Part shown: positions 23,300 to 34,960 of the stretch, in pieces
Numbering within the stretch: position 1 is the stretch's first letter
How the letters are laid out: each line of letters opens with the position of its first letter
Source: Megalobrama amblycephala
Taxonomy: Eukaryota > Chordata > Actinopteri > Cypriniformes > Xenocyprididae
Assembly (NCBI RefSeq): GCF_018812025.1
Contig: NC_063050.1
Span: 13,247,037-13,311,036, forward strand
Reading direction: 5' to 3'
DNA length: 64,000 nt
Translations under genes and position numbers: made by a program
Notes under the pieces: model-generated
Seen by the model: the letters and a program-made list of their open reading frames with translations, nothing else
Told to the model about the DNA's origin: nothing
Database searches by the model: none

Positions 23300-24863
23300 C
23301 AGGCACGTGCACAAATAGACAAAAAAGGGGCTTGAGCACCTGCCCTTTTTCTTCCTCGAGAAGGATTTTTTTTTTTTTTTTTTTTTAATAAATGAATATA
23401 TATATTCCTGTTTGCGCACAGCTTCCCTTTCAAAGAAATATATTTACTGAATAAAACAAATTTAAAAAAAATACTGTATCAGGTCGGCTTTGTCGAGTTC
23501 AGATGCCCTCACTCATGCCCGCGCGCCCCACCTCACCTCACCTCACCTCGAGTTTGCTGCTGGCTGAAAACTTGTGACAACTATTCCCGCGAAAATGCAA
23601 CTGCTGTCTGGCGATGAGAAGCGAAAAAGAAAAAAAGCCCTAGATGGATGCATACCGTGCATTTCTTTCAGGTAGGCTAGCCTATGTTTACAAACCTGAA
23701 AGTTTTGTCTATTTAAGGGTTATTTATGTACATTTAACGCTGCATTAATAGTTTGACCACCATCAACACATCTGCCTGATTTGATACTAATGAAATATGT
23801 CATATTATAATTTCAATTATTTTATTGTGCTATGCATTGCGTTTTGAACCATGGTAAAGATATCAGTTGGGCTGTCAATATCAGAAGAGGAGCATCCATG
23901 GACGCACATCCATGAACCACATTATTAGACAGTTTTCTAAGGATGCATGGTTTATTAAAACTATTTAAAAATCACAATACAGCATTAGCTACATAATGCT
24001 ATTCTTAAATCTACGCTTACAAAGGATAATACATCAACAGAAGTTTAAAACCTTGCTCTGTCTTTGCATGTTTGATGTCCACATATTCTTGTTGAAGAAA
24101 TTACCGTGGCTGTAGCATTTCTATCACAAAGAAGTGACCGAATATTATTATTTAACTAATAATATATTTTTAATCATGGTGGTTGGCTTTGATCGTGCTG
24201 TGCTGTCTAACAACAAAAATCAGCAGGCTTTTTCAGCGCCCTCTGTAGGCATTTGTTATAATATATAATGTATTAACAGTTCAGGGAAAAAAATTCTTGA
24301 TGTGTTTAAATATACAGATTAGCTTATTTTGGTTAATTTAGAAGAAATCTACAGATGCAAACAGACAGAGGGTAGTAGGCTTAAAACAAACTCAATCTAA
24401 ATGTGTAGGGTTAGGGTTAAAAGTTTTCTTTCCATTAGGGTAAAAGACATGGAAGCAAAAATGGACCACTATCTTAAAATTGTCCACTTCATGAAAGAAG
24501 TATTCCAATAACACCAAAAAAATTAAAACGATTTATTGATTTGTGCAAAATAAACCAGTTTTTAGTGAAACTATGGCTCTCTCCTTGGTCCAGTCATTTA
24601 TTCCAAATATAGCTACTTGAAAATAGTTGCTGTTGACTTCTCTTGTGATAAACCTAGTGAATACTAAAGAAGACCATGGTCTCTGTGTGAACTGATTATT
24701 TTGTAGAAATCTGTGGAGTATAAAACAATTGCGTGAGTGTGAGGGAAAGTCAGAGTTGTCTTAATATATTTAAGGGTTTATTATTTTTTGAATAAATAAT
24801 TATGAGAAGTGCCCTTTTTTCCACTTGAGCCCCTGCCCCCCAAAATGTCTGTGCACGTCCCTG
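23300..24863. mobile_element. hAT-type non-autonomous element, 1.56 kb
   Basis: Ends CAGGCACGTGCACA (left) and, complementing the right end, CAGGGACGTGCACAGACATT. The inner parts GGGGCTTGAGCACC and CTTGAGCCCCTG are also related. The flanks GTTCTTTA at 23292-23299 and 24864-24871 are identical 8-base target duplications. The interior has no long frame, so it is a deletion derivative or a MITE relying on an outside transposase. Confidence 0.87.
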
Positions 24864-24871
24864 GTTCTTTA

Positions 24872-26165
24872 AATAAGTTTGGTTTTAGTTAATTATTTGA
24901 TGCTATAAAAATGGGGGGTGAGACGTCATCACGCTTCTTTGAGTGAAGTAGTGACGGAAGCACCAACTGACTTTTTTCTGGATCTTCGGGAGGAGATTGG
25001 AGCTTTAACTTTAATTACTACATTGCCATAACTGTTTATTTCAAAATAATTATGAAATAATGAGTTGTTTTGAGTTTGGGCGGGACCTTGATATCGCGGC
25101 TCCACTTTGCGCTCAGTACTGCGCAGACTCGGGTTTCGAGTTCACTATGCGCAGACTCGAGACTCAAGATGACACACTGTATAGACACACTGGCGGCTTC
25201 ATTTACTACAATGGAAGAGAGTGAAGGTGCGTCCATATGTTTTTTACAGTCTATGTTACTGACTGAGAAACAATCAGACTAAATCCAAATCTTTTCAGAT
25301 TGTTATGCAAGCGCGTTTGGCCAATTCACAGAAAAGAATCGAGACAAAAGAATGATTCATTCACAAATGATTGGAATCACTGGTTTATGATACGGGACAC
25401 ACATAATTGCTGAAATATCCGCACGGAAAACGTTTCTCAGGTCAGTCGGAGGAGCATGCATGTCACAAACAGCCGTATATATCCGTACAGCTGCAGGCGC
25501 CACTGCGGCCACATATCTAACCACATTTAGCCGCACTGCCAGGAAAAGAGGAGGAGGGAGACTGGGGTTCCCTCGAGCCGGATGAAGATGATTGCCGGGC
25601 CGGATTTGGCCTGCGGGCCGCCAGTTGACTGATTTATGTTAACATTATTTTATTAGAGTTAATGCACAATTAATGTTGTTAATACACATGTGTGCAATCA
25701 CATCTAGTTCTTATCACACAATTCTACACTGTTTATGAAGCAGAATTCTGCTCTTTCCATTACAGTGGCAGTCTGTTGAGAAGAAGGAGGGGTGTTTGTT
25801 AAGAAAGAGACGTGTCCATGAGAATACTGCTTGGTAGACTGTGGTTTTGTTGCTGTGAAAGATAGTGTTCATGCTGCCTTAAAATGTTAAGTTTAGTCAA
25901 CTCAAATAACCAAGTTGTCACTTAGTACAGCTTTACATTTCAAGTTGACCACACTTAACATTTTATGGCAGTGTGAATACTTTTTTTTTTTTTACATTGA
26001 AACAACATTTTTTTTTTACAGTGTATGATCATTTCTCAAAATTTTCCAGTACATCCTTCCTGTAATTCAGAGAATGAACGTATGCATAAAAACATGTTTT
26101 CCAGATGTGAAATAAATAATCTTGTGCGCAGCTGAGTGGTTTCCGATCTCCGCCTCATAAATCCT
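24872..26165. other. Non-coding, repeat-derived stretch
   Basis: Contains GCGCAGACTCGGGTTTCGAG and a second GCGCAGACTCGAG, and the phrase GGGCCGGATTTGGCCTGCGG at about 25597, typical of decayed interspersed repeats. No gene seen. Confidence 0.45.
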
Positions 26166-26171
26166 AATGTC

Positions 26172-26482
26172 TTTAAAGGGATAGTTAACCCAAAAATGAA
26201 ACATTTGTCATTTCTTAATCATCCTCAAGTGGTTCCAATCATGTTTGAGTTTCTTTCTTCTGTTGAACACAAGAGAAGATATTTTAAAGAATATTGGTAA
26301 CTAGAAAGTTGATGGCACCCATTGACTTCCAGTGAGAAAAAAAAAAAAAAAATACTATGGACATAAATGGACGCCGCCAACTGTCTAGCTGATATTCTTT
26401 AAAATATCTTCTTTTGTGTTCAACAGAAGAAAGAAACTCATACAGGAACAAGATGAAGGTGAGTAAAAACTATCCCTTTAAC
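26172..26482. mobile_element. Fold-back MITE, about 310 bases
   Basis: Starts TTTAAAGGGATAGTTAACCC and ends AAAACTATCCCTTTAA. The arms carry CTTTCTTCTGTTGAACACAA and its complement TTGTGTTCAACAGAAGAAAG. It is an abundant type in cyprinid DNA. Confidence 0.8.
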
Positions 26483-27340
26483 ATATAAAAGAGCACCAGT
26501 CATCATGCTTTAGGCTACTTGAGAAAGGTTAGCAGCATGAACTGCTTATATTTCCAATCACTCCGACTCTCTGCCGTGAGGAAAAATGTGTACATCTGTT
26601 AGAACCTGATATGGTGTGAGGCTTTTAGTATTTGAGTAACAAATGGTCACAGATCTGTCACATTTCCCCATCAGGCAAATCTGCTGATGCATTCAAGCAA
26701 AAACAAGACTAACAAACCCCAAGTTGTGACATACAGCACTTTTTTTAAATATATATATATATATATGAAAGTTGGCATGGATTTTAGGATTTTAGTGTTT
26801 AAATCAACGTTTTATAAATGAAGTCCAGGTCTCATGTTTCTTCAGCTCAGGACTGCTGCATTGCAGACAAAAAGACTGACTTGGCATTTTGCAAGTCTTT
26901 AAGAATTGTTTTTAAAATAACAAATACTGAGGTCTGAATAAAGCTGTGTTTTCTTCACTTTAATTAATGAGTTTATCTATTAATGTTTGACTTTTCCCCC
27001 CTCTTTCCCTCTTCTTGAATCTTGTCAGCTCTGCCGCCGATGCAGTAGATCAAAACATAATACACAACACTGAAACTGAATTTTGATTATTGATTCAATA
27101 TTATTGATTTGAATATATATTTCACACTCTTCTCTGAATCTGACCATGGTTGAACCAGTCTGTTTCAGGGCAGATCAAAGGGTTTTGCTCAAATTTGGGC
27201 TTCCTAACCCAGCTTTAAAAGTGTTGTATCAGGATGTCACTCAGTTTGTTATTCTTGTATTTGTTTGAATGGATCAGCAGATTGTCCTGCATTCGTGACA
27301 GAACATTTGCTACTCAAATACTAAAAGCCTCACCCTCCGA

Positions 27341-27787
27341 ACATGGCATTAATGCTGAGCATTCACAAAGGAGGTGAGACGGAAACAAGTGTCAGCTGGG
27401 ACAATGGAGAATCAAACAGTGTATATTTCATTCATACAGTGAAGTTAATGCAGTGTTATTTTACATTTAACACTGCATTTATAACATGTGAGTTAAAAAC
27501 GGCTCACTATTTGGCAGGTATTGCGTTAAAGTCGCCCTTTTTATTCATGCACTTATAACTGCATTATTAATGATTTATAATGAATTTGTAAATGACTTAT
27601 TGCTCATTAACAAACACCTTTATAAACCCTTTACAAAGGTAACTTAATGTAAAGTGTTAAATGTAAAATAACACTGCATTAACTTCACTGTATGAATGAA
27701 ATATACACTGTTTGATTCTTCGTTGTCCCAGCTGACACTTGTTTCCGTCTCACCAGCTTTGTGAATGCTCAGCATTAATGCCATGTT
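27341..27787. repeat. Palindrome upstream of lectin A
   Basis: Arms of about 130 bases (27342-27470 and 27655-27785), both containing GACGGAAACAAGTGTCAGCT or its complement, surround about 185 bases. Unit B has a related but much larger palindrome at 46770-47990. Confidence 0.75.
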
Positions 27788-28140
27788 TAAAAAAAGGGGA
27801 CCTTAATGTAAAGTGTTACTGATTACTTAATTCAATTTCTGTACCTTATTTGTGTCTAACTACTGTTATATTTACCTGAAAAGCTGTTTATTTAATTTGT
27901 ATCTTTGTGTTTATTTGTGCTATTGCTCGTAGTTTAATTATTTGTTCTTTTTATATTACAGAGTATGTTTAAAAATGATGTTTCATATTTATATTTTATA
28001 TTATATTTCTATAGTTTTTCCCCCATTGTTCTTGCATTCCATGTATAAAAATCTGGCGAGTAAAATAAAAAAAATCAGAGGACTGAAGAGTCAAAATGAA
28101 AGTGTTTCTTCAAATTCTGCAAAAAAACTAGTATCTCTGC

Positions 28141-28142
<2 letters not shown>

Positions 28143-28187
<45 letters not shown>
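28143..28187. repeat. (GT)n microsatellite upstream of lectin A
   Basis: About 22 GT units located about 170 bases before the lectin A start codon. It is absent at the matching place in unit B (about 48320). Confidence 0.95.
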
Positions 28188-28188
<1 letters not shown>

Positions 28189-28352
28189 CAGCTCATTTGG
28201 TTTGGATATTTACTACACAAATACTTGAAGAGTCTGGCCATCTGGTTGGTCAGTGCCTTCCAGTTTTTTTATTGTCTCTCACAGAAATAAAAACTGCCCC
28301 TTCATCACTGAGATCACACAAACTCTGCGCTGAGTAGATCATCTGTGGAGAA

Positions 28353-29105
28353 ATGAAGGCTGTCGTCACTCTGCTCCTGTTTTTGAGTCTCTCTGGACTG
28401 AGCTTCAGTCTCCACAGAAAACATGTGTTTGTGAATAAATTAATGACCTGGAAAGATGCACAGACGTACTGCAGAGAACACCATGATGACCTGTCCACCG
28501 TCAATAAAGAAGAGGCACAACTGCTCTCTAGAAATCCAGAAGTCAATCATTTATATTTTTGGATTGGACTGCACATGAGTCCTAACAACCCAGAAAAATG
28601 GATTTGGTCTGGAGGTGAGGATGAACAAATTGACAATTGGGACACTGGGGAACCAGACAGGATCACTCAAGAGTGTTGCGTTGTAAGAAAATATAATTAT
28701 AAACTGCACAATCTTCCGTGCTCAGCGACTCTGCCATTTTACTGTATGCGGGTCTTTGAGCCCATTCTGGTGCATCAGAACAAGACGTGGGATGAAGCCC
28801 TGGACTACTGCAGACAGAACTACATTGACCTGGTGAGTCTAAGATCTGAGATGATTATGGCAGAGGTGATAAATAACGCTACATCATCCCAGACAGCTTC
28901 TGTGTGGACCGGCCTGCGCTTCATGGCTGGTCATTGGTTCTGGGTCAGTGGACACAATCTTCAATATAAAGCCTGGTCTGTGGAGGGGGAGCTCCAGTGT
29001 CCTGCCAGAAACCTGCGCTGTGGAGCTCTGGAGAGACAAAATAATATTTGGACACCCAAAAATTGTGAGGATAAACTCAACTTTGTCTGTCTTAAAAAGC
29101 TATAA
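28353..29105 (+). CDS. Secreted two-domain C-type lectin, copy A
   Basis: A single-exon frame of 250 residues. A hydrophobic signal peptide (residues 1 to about 19, rich in Leu/Ser) precedes two C-type lectin domains. The first (about 24-132) has the W-I-G-L motif at 70-73, W83/W85, and conserved cysteines C40, C108, C123 and C131. It carries E100-P101-D102 where calcium-dependent lectins have EPN, and its WND site reads LHN (118-120). The second (about 134-247) has C153, WTGLRF and the final C246 but no EPN or QPD motif. Calcium-dependent sugar binding is therefore doubtful, at least in the second domain. There is no membrane segment, so it is probably secreted. The start follows TGTGGAGAAATG and is shared with copy B. 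AATAAA occurs at 29354-29359. Intron-less coding may mean a retrocopy origin or a simple single-exon family; I cannot decide. Confidence 0.87.
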   Translation: MKAVVTLLLFLSLSGLSFSLHRKHVFVNKLMTWKDAQTYCREHHDDLSTVNKEEAQLLSRNPEVNHLYFWIGLHMSPNNPEKWIWSGGEDEQIDNWDTGEPDRITQECCVVRKYNYKLHNLPCSATLPFYCMRVFEPILVHQNKTWDEALDYCRQNYIDLVSLRSEMIMAEVINNATSSQTASVWTGLRFMAGHWFWVSGHNLQYKAWSVEGELQCPARNLRCGALERQNNIWTPKNCEDKLNFVCLKKL

Positions 29106-29109
29106 ATGT

Positions 29110-30740
29110 GCTTCATGTTGCATTACATACATTTCTTCATGTAGGCCTATATATGATACTGATTCATTTATAAATCATGAATCAATAGAAATCTATTGCT
29201 TTACAGTAGTATGTATGGTTGTTAAAAATAATGTTTTTTAATCATTCATTTTAGTCGTGTCAACATATACATTGTCTTGTAAAACAATGTTTAGTCAAAA
29301 TCTTTTATGGGCTTGCAGAGACATTATAAATTATATGTTTGATTTATTATAAAAATAAAGATTTAGATTGTCAGTTAGATTTTAATAGCCATAAAAGATA
29401 TGTAAAACAATCAAGCTCAGTCTTATTAGCTTTATGATAAAAAATTGTTTAACTTTTGATCATGCTTTGTTGTTTTTAAACTCAGTGATATTTTCACAAA
29501 TCATATGGATTAACAATTTAGTCTCAGACTAACCCGTCTGTAATTTATCAGATTTAATGTCTTTATATTTATTTTGGCTAGGAAGCAAATAAGATATTAT
29601 CATTGTAAAATAAGATTGTAAGTTTTGCTCATTTTGTTTATTTTCAGTATGTAAATCTTGTATTCAAATGTTTAAATGGTTTTGCCCCTCACCGTTATGT
29701 CATTTTTCAAGAGATTGCAGTGGTTCAGATTCACCAGAGCGGCTTCTGGCAGCAACTGAAACATTTTATTCTGTAAAACATCTTTTGTTCAGATTCAGTG
29801 AAAGGTGCAAAAAGTTGGAATTCGCTCCCTGATCATTTAAAATCTGCTGCAAGTTTTAATAAACTTTCATTCATGTTTATTTTTATTTTATTGTTTATTT
29901 TTAGTGTTGTTGTAATTGTAGTCAATAAAAACTCTTTCTATGGATGAGTGTTGTAAATTAGCTTTAGCTAAAAGCACTATGATACTTGCATTGGATGGCT
30001 GTTGTCTCAGTTTTGTCAATGTTTATTGGATCTGTCCCTTTCCAAATAAATGGAAATAAACAAAACAATACAATTTGATGGACTATAACAGGAATTGCTC
30101 ACTTGTATGTTATGTTTACCTCACCACAAATGTTCCTCCACTTTGTTTTGTTCAGCTTTTCTGTACACTATTCCCATATTTGCATGTACTTTGACAGGTC
30201 AGGTCGACTGCTTTGGATATCAGGATTGTATTCTCACTACACAGCAGCATATTCTCTGTTGTTGGGTTTTGAACCACCACTTTTTGCACAGAATTTTTAC
30301 ATAAATATTTCACTGTGCAAAAAAAAAAAAAAAAAAAAAAAAAAAACTATGAACACACAATCAAAGATCATCCTAACAATGTTGTTTTTATAAACATCTT
30401 GCATGATAGTAAAAAAAAAAAATCCTTATCTTAGAACAAAACATCTGTCTCAACATGAATAAGAGAAGTGAGTAAAACAATATTTTACTCTTGTTCATAG
30501 CTTGGGAAACATTTGCTGACACATAATGGCAACTTATTAATTTTGCGTAAGATAATATTGAAATTTTAAGCAAAATGAACATGAATCTCCTTACAGCGTT
30601 CGTACAGATCTGTAAAATGAAATTCATTTCAAGCACTACTTTTTTAGTTTTCAATGACAACAATTAGTTATCAATGTTATCAATGGAAATGGCATTGAAT
30701 CATTGTTACAATGTGATGTTGGTTTAACATCATGCTTGCT
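29110..30740. other. 3' flank of lectin A
   Basis: Non-coding, closely matching 49238-50615 and 51317-51362 in unit B. About 150 bases around 29780-29935 are missing in B. A long A run (about 30320-30346) is much shorter in B. No gene seen. Confidence 0.6.
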
Positions 30741-30759
30741 CTCTCAGAAAATGAAACAA

Positions 30760-33120
30760 CTACAACTGACTTAAAGCCACACAGAGGTGTTCCAAGGGCT
30801 TGGAGAATTACACATATACATTGATCCAGAGGTTCCTTAGTGGTTCATGGATGTAGAAAGATTCCCCTGGCCATAATGAACAGACTAAAGAAACTCTGGA
30901 TCAGTTAGTGCAGAATGATGTCACTGCGCCAGAGCCAACAAAATGGGTCAACAGTCTGGTGGAAACTGAAAAGAAAAATGGCTCGCTTATGTCTTGATCC
31001 TCGTGAACTAAACAGATGCCAGCACTACTCCATACCAACACCAGAGGATGTACAGAGCAAACTGGTCGCTAACAAACTGTTCACAATTTTGAACGAAAAG
31101 GATGGGTACTGGCAGATTAAGCTAGACAAAGCTTCATCATTGCTGTGTACTTTTAACTCACCTTGGGGACGCTTCAGGTTCAAATGTCTTCCATTTGGCC
31201 TAAAATCCTCCAGTGAGGTGTTCAGTGAGGCTTTTGGTGACATTAGTGGTGTGATTAGTTTTTTTCACAATTAGTGTGATTGCTGATGATATGATCATTG
31301 CAGCGGTTGATGAGAAGGAGCACACAGAAAGTGATGGACAGCCAAAGAACTGAACATCAAGTTCAATGCGAACAAAATACAGTACAAAGTCACAAAAGTG
31401 AGATACATGAGCCACATAATAAGAGTGGAGGGTGTTCAACTGGACAGTGAAAAGGTAGAAGCAATTGTCCACATGCCCGCTCCAGAAGACCTAAGAGACT
31501 GCTGGGCATGACAAAATACTTGTTACAGTACATAAGAAACAAAGCAGTTTTGACGGCTCCATTAAGACAGTTGCTGAGAAAGACTCACAATGGTTGCAGA
31601 TGCCTGAGCATGATGCAGCACTGGACAGATTAAAAAAAGCACTCACTGAGGCTCTCGTGTTCAGGTTTTTTGACCCGGACCAGCAAATTGTGCTTCAAGC
31701 TGACGCATCAAAAGATGGCCTCGGTGCATGTTTACTGCAACAGGAACGCCCAGTCACATATCCCTCAAGAGCACTGACAGATGCTGAGCGCAATTACGCG
31801 CAGATTGCAGAGTTGCTCGCGGTGGTTTTTCCATCTGTACGTTTTTGGAGCATCTGTGATTGTACAATCTGATCACAAGCCGCTGGAGGCAAATTTCACA
31901 AAGCCTCTGAGTCAAGCTCCAGCCCGTCTGCAAAGAAAGCTTCTGCAGCTGCAGCGCTAGAATCTGCAGGTGAGCCACACACCAGGAAAACACATGCTGA
32001 TAGCCGACGCTCTGTCTAGGACATTTCTCCCTGAAGACAGACTGCATGATGAAAACATGGATGGTGAGGAGAGAGTAGTTTATGCAATGGAAGCCACTGA
32101 GGTCATGGGCACTGAAATGCTTGAAAGGCTCAAGTCAGAGACAAAAGCAGATGAAACATCTTCAAAGCTAAGAGAAGTGCACCAGCGAGGATGGCCTGTC
32201 CACAAGAAACAGCTCGACAAAGATCTGAGGAGTTACTGGCCCTTCAAAGACATGATAAGAATCTGTGACGGACTGATAATGACAAATTCATCATCCCAAG
32301 AGGTATGCGGCCAGTAATACTGGAAAGACTACATGCTACTCATCAAAGAGTACAACGAACCAAGGAACATGCGAGGAGAGACTTGTACTGGCCAGGTGTG
32401 TCTGTAGAGATCCAGAACATGGTTGAAAGATGTACAGTGTGCCAGCAGCTAATGCCAAAGAACCAAAAAGAGCCATTGAAACCCCATGAACTGCCAGAGC
32501 TTCCATGGTACAAGTAGGGTGTGGATATATTCAAGCTCAAAGGTTGGTCATTTCTCCTTACTGTTGATCAGTCGTTAGGGTGGAAACATCACAGGGTTGG
32601 AAGCCGGCAATGGTGACAGAACAAAGGCCGGAGACACGTTCCTTCAACATTGTGACGGATTCTGGTCAACATACAGAAGGAACAGCAGACACTTGTGTGC
32701 AAGCAAAGAACAAGCTCTACCAGATGTTGTGGAGGAAGTTGAAGAGATGATACAGAGCGGTCAATCCAGGAGGACAATGTGCAAGATCAAACTGTGGTGG
32801 ATGAAAACACTGAGCAAGGATATTGTACTAGGAGTGGGAGGCTTGTGAAAAAGCCAATTAGATTCAGTGATTTTGAAATGGGCTAAGAAGAAGAAGAAGA
32901 AGAAGAAGAAAAAGGGAAGTTTAAGAAAATAAATTATGTTTGTGTTCTGAGTGTTTTTTGTTGAAAGATACATAACAAACATGTAAACAGGTGCTGTTTA
33001 TTATTCCAGTTGTTTTGAACTGTATAATAATTGAGTGGTCATACTTGTTTATTACATGTTGGTGAATCAGTATTTTTCTTTTCCTGCATTTTCTCTTAAA
33101 TGTAATAAAAAGGGGGGGAA
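30760..33120 (+). pseudogene. Ty3/Gypsy-type pol remains, copy A (5' part lost)
   Basis: Broken frames in order. Reverse transcriptase spans about 30900-31520, with SIPTPEDVQSKL, EKDGYWQIKLD, GRFRFKCLPFGLKSSSEVF and IADDMIIA. RNase H spans about 31594-31900 (QADASKDGLGACLLQQ). The integrase zinc-binding region spans about 32305-32520 (HATHQRVQRTKEHARRDLYW, then CTVCQQ). Frameshifts and stops interrupt it repeatedly. The gag, protease and 5' LTR are absent. A polypurine tract (AAAAAGGGGGGGAA, 33107-33120) ends exactly at the 3' LTR. The order RT, RNase H, integrase is that of Ty3/Gypsy elements; it resembles the K02A2.6-like group annotated in fish. It is inactive. Confidence 0.85.
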
Positions 33121-34507
33121 TGTAGTATATGCAGGTACATATAGGCTATTAAAGTAACTTCGTCTGTGATTATTGATGCTATTACATTAACTTCCCACTA
33201 GAGAGCAGTGTTAGAAAGTTTAAGGAGGCAAGTTGTTACATCCTGTGTGTGTTTGTGTGCAGCATTAAAAGACGACTAAGGCTGCGTCCGAAACCGCCTA
33301 CTCAATGAGTAGGTACTTAATTTCAATAAGTACTTACTTAACGAGCGCTAAAAGAGTAGGTACTTAACAGCCAAATCTCGTTGAGTATGAATGAGATCCG
33401 AGAATAATCCGCCATGTTGACGTTATCATGTGACCTACGACGTTATCGCAAGCGCAACAACTTAAAAGATATGACTAATGTGATTTATTTTTTGTTACAA
33501 AAACCCAAATTCGCGTGAATATATTGTTAATTTCTTTATTTTACATGCAAAAATGTCCATCCACAAGCAAAGGTGGCATATTTGTTTTCCTCTTTTTCTT
33601 GTTGAATTAGCTTAGTTTCATCCCTCAGGCTTATAAATTAAAAATAAATAACTTTTATGCATTATGATGTATTCAAAATATTTAATCTTGTCATCATGCT
33701 TTATGTCTGTGTATATAATCGCAAACTATGATGTATACAAACCCATATTTTTTTGTTGTTGTTGTTGTTGTCATTATTATTGTTCATTGTTAAAGATACA
33801 CTATGGTATTTTCCATGCTCTTGTATGTAAATTGTAGATCCTGCAATAAAAATAAAGATATGAGCAACAGGTGCACCAACACCTCACAGCACCAGTAACT
33901 GAACCCTAGTGCGGTTTTCCTCAGTGTTAGCGATGTCTGCAGCCAAAGAAGACATCAGCAGCTGCTCGAAGATCTCGTCTTTGGAGAAGACTGATTTTAT
34001 ACTCAAAGTAGTAAAAAGTACTTAAAATTAAGATTACACCAGAATTAACTGCTTTTCTAACACACCCCAACACTTACACACAATAATGATGATAAATGCT
34101 GACCAAAACTTAATTATATTACTTTTCATTTTACTTCTTTAATAAAACAAGCAAAATGTAATGTTTAGTTATATGACAGCTGTGCATGAACACACACTAG
34201 ACAAATACAGCTGATGTGAATACATCTCCATTTACAGTCAATTCATGCATTAATTCATTGCTTATTAAAATATATACATTTACTGATAATAGCATAATTA
34301 ATAAGTAAAGAATTAATAAAAGTAATAATGACAAATAAATGCATATACAAGTCAACAACACACGAAACAAAGCTTTATTCAAATGTATTGATCTAACAAT
34401 CAGGTATTTACAGTCCTGTTGTCATCTCAACACAGCTGTGCCAATTCTGCAGCTGTATTCTGATCAAGCAGCTGATGAACACCTTCATCATCATGTTCCT
34501 CACTGCT

Positions 34508-34510
34508 GAA

Positions 34511-34557
<47 letters not shown>
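34508..34557. repeat. (GAT)n microsatellite
   Basis: About 16 GAT units within the PIF/Harbinger-type element. Its minus-strand reading gives a poly-Ser frame that is not a gene. Confidence 0.95.
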
Positions 34558-34558
<1 letters not shown>

Positions 34559-34747
34559 ACCCTGAACCCCTCAACCTTGGAGCAGTAGTGGGAGAAGATG
34601 TGTGGGACAATCTGCTGCTGCAAACATTCATGTGCTCTCCATCAGCAGATTAAAACATTTTACAATTAATTCATGTCAGCATTCTGTTTCTTGCATATTT
34701 CATTTCATATTTTTCAATTGCTAATTCTTGTCATGGCTTCATTAGTT

Positions 34748-34960
34748 TTGTGGTGTGGTGGTCTAAACCACTGAGCTGGTCAGCAGAAGGTTGCTGGTTC
34801 GATCTCTGCAGCGTCTCCTCCAGTGTGTCCTTGGTCGAGTCACTTGGAAGGAGGAGTGATGGAGGATCTCGTCCATAACACTGAACCATTCCCAGGATCT
34901 GCTGTGGCTCTCCATCCTCAGTGCTCTCACCAGTCTGAGGGCATTCACTGTATTAGAAAT
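34748..34960 (+). mobile_element. Possible tRNA-derived SINE fragment
   Basis: GTGGTGGTCTAAACCACTGA followed by GGTTGCTGGTTCGATCTC resembles the A and B boxes of a tRNA-type pol III promoter, and the downstream sequence is SINE-like. No cloverleaf with a proper acceptor stem was found, so it is not called a tRNA gene. Confidence 0.4.

Noticed and set aside
28250..28546. Minus-strand 98-residue frame (and its twin at 48378-48674)
   Set aside because: Antisense shadow of the conserved lectin 5' region; no splice or domain support.
34408..34623. Poly-Ser frame on the minus strand
   Set aside because: Translation of a (GAT)n microsatellite inside a transposon.
34748..34830. tRNA gene
   Set aside because: A and B box-like sequence but no cloverleaf or acceptor stem; better read as a SINE fragment.
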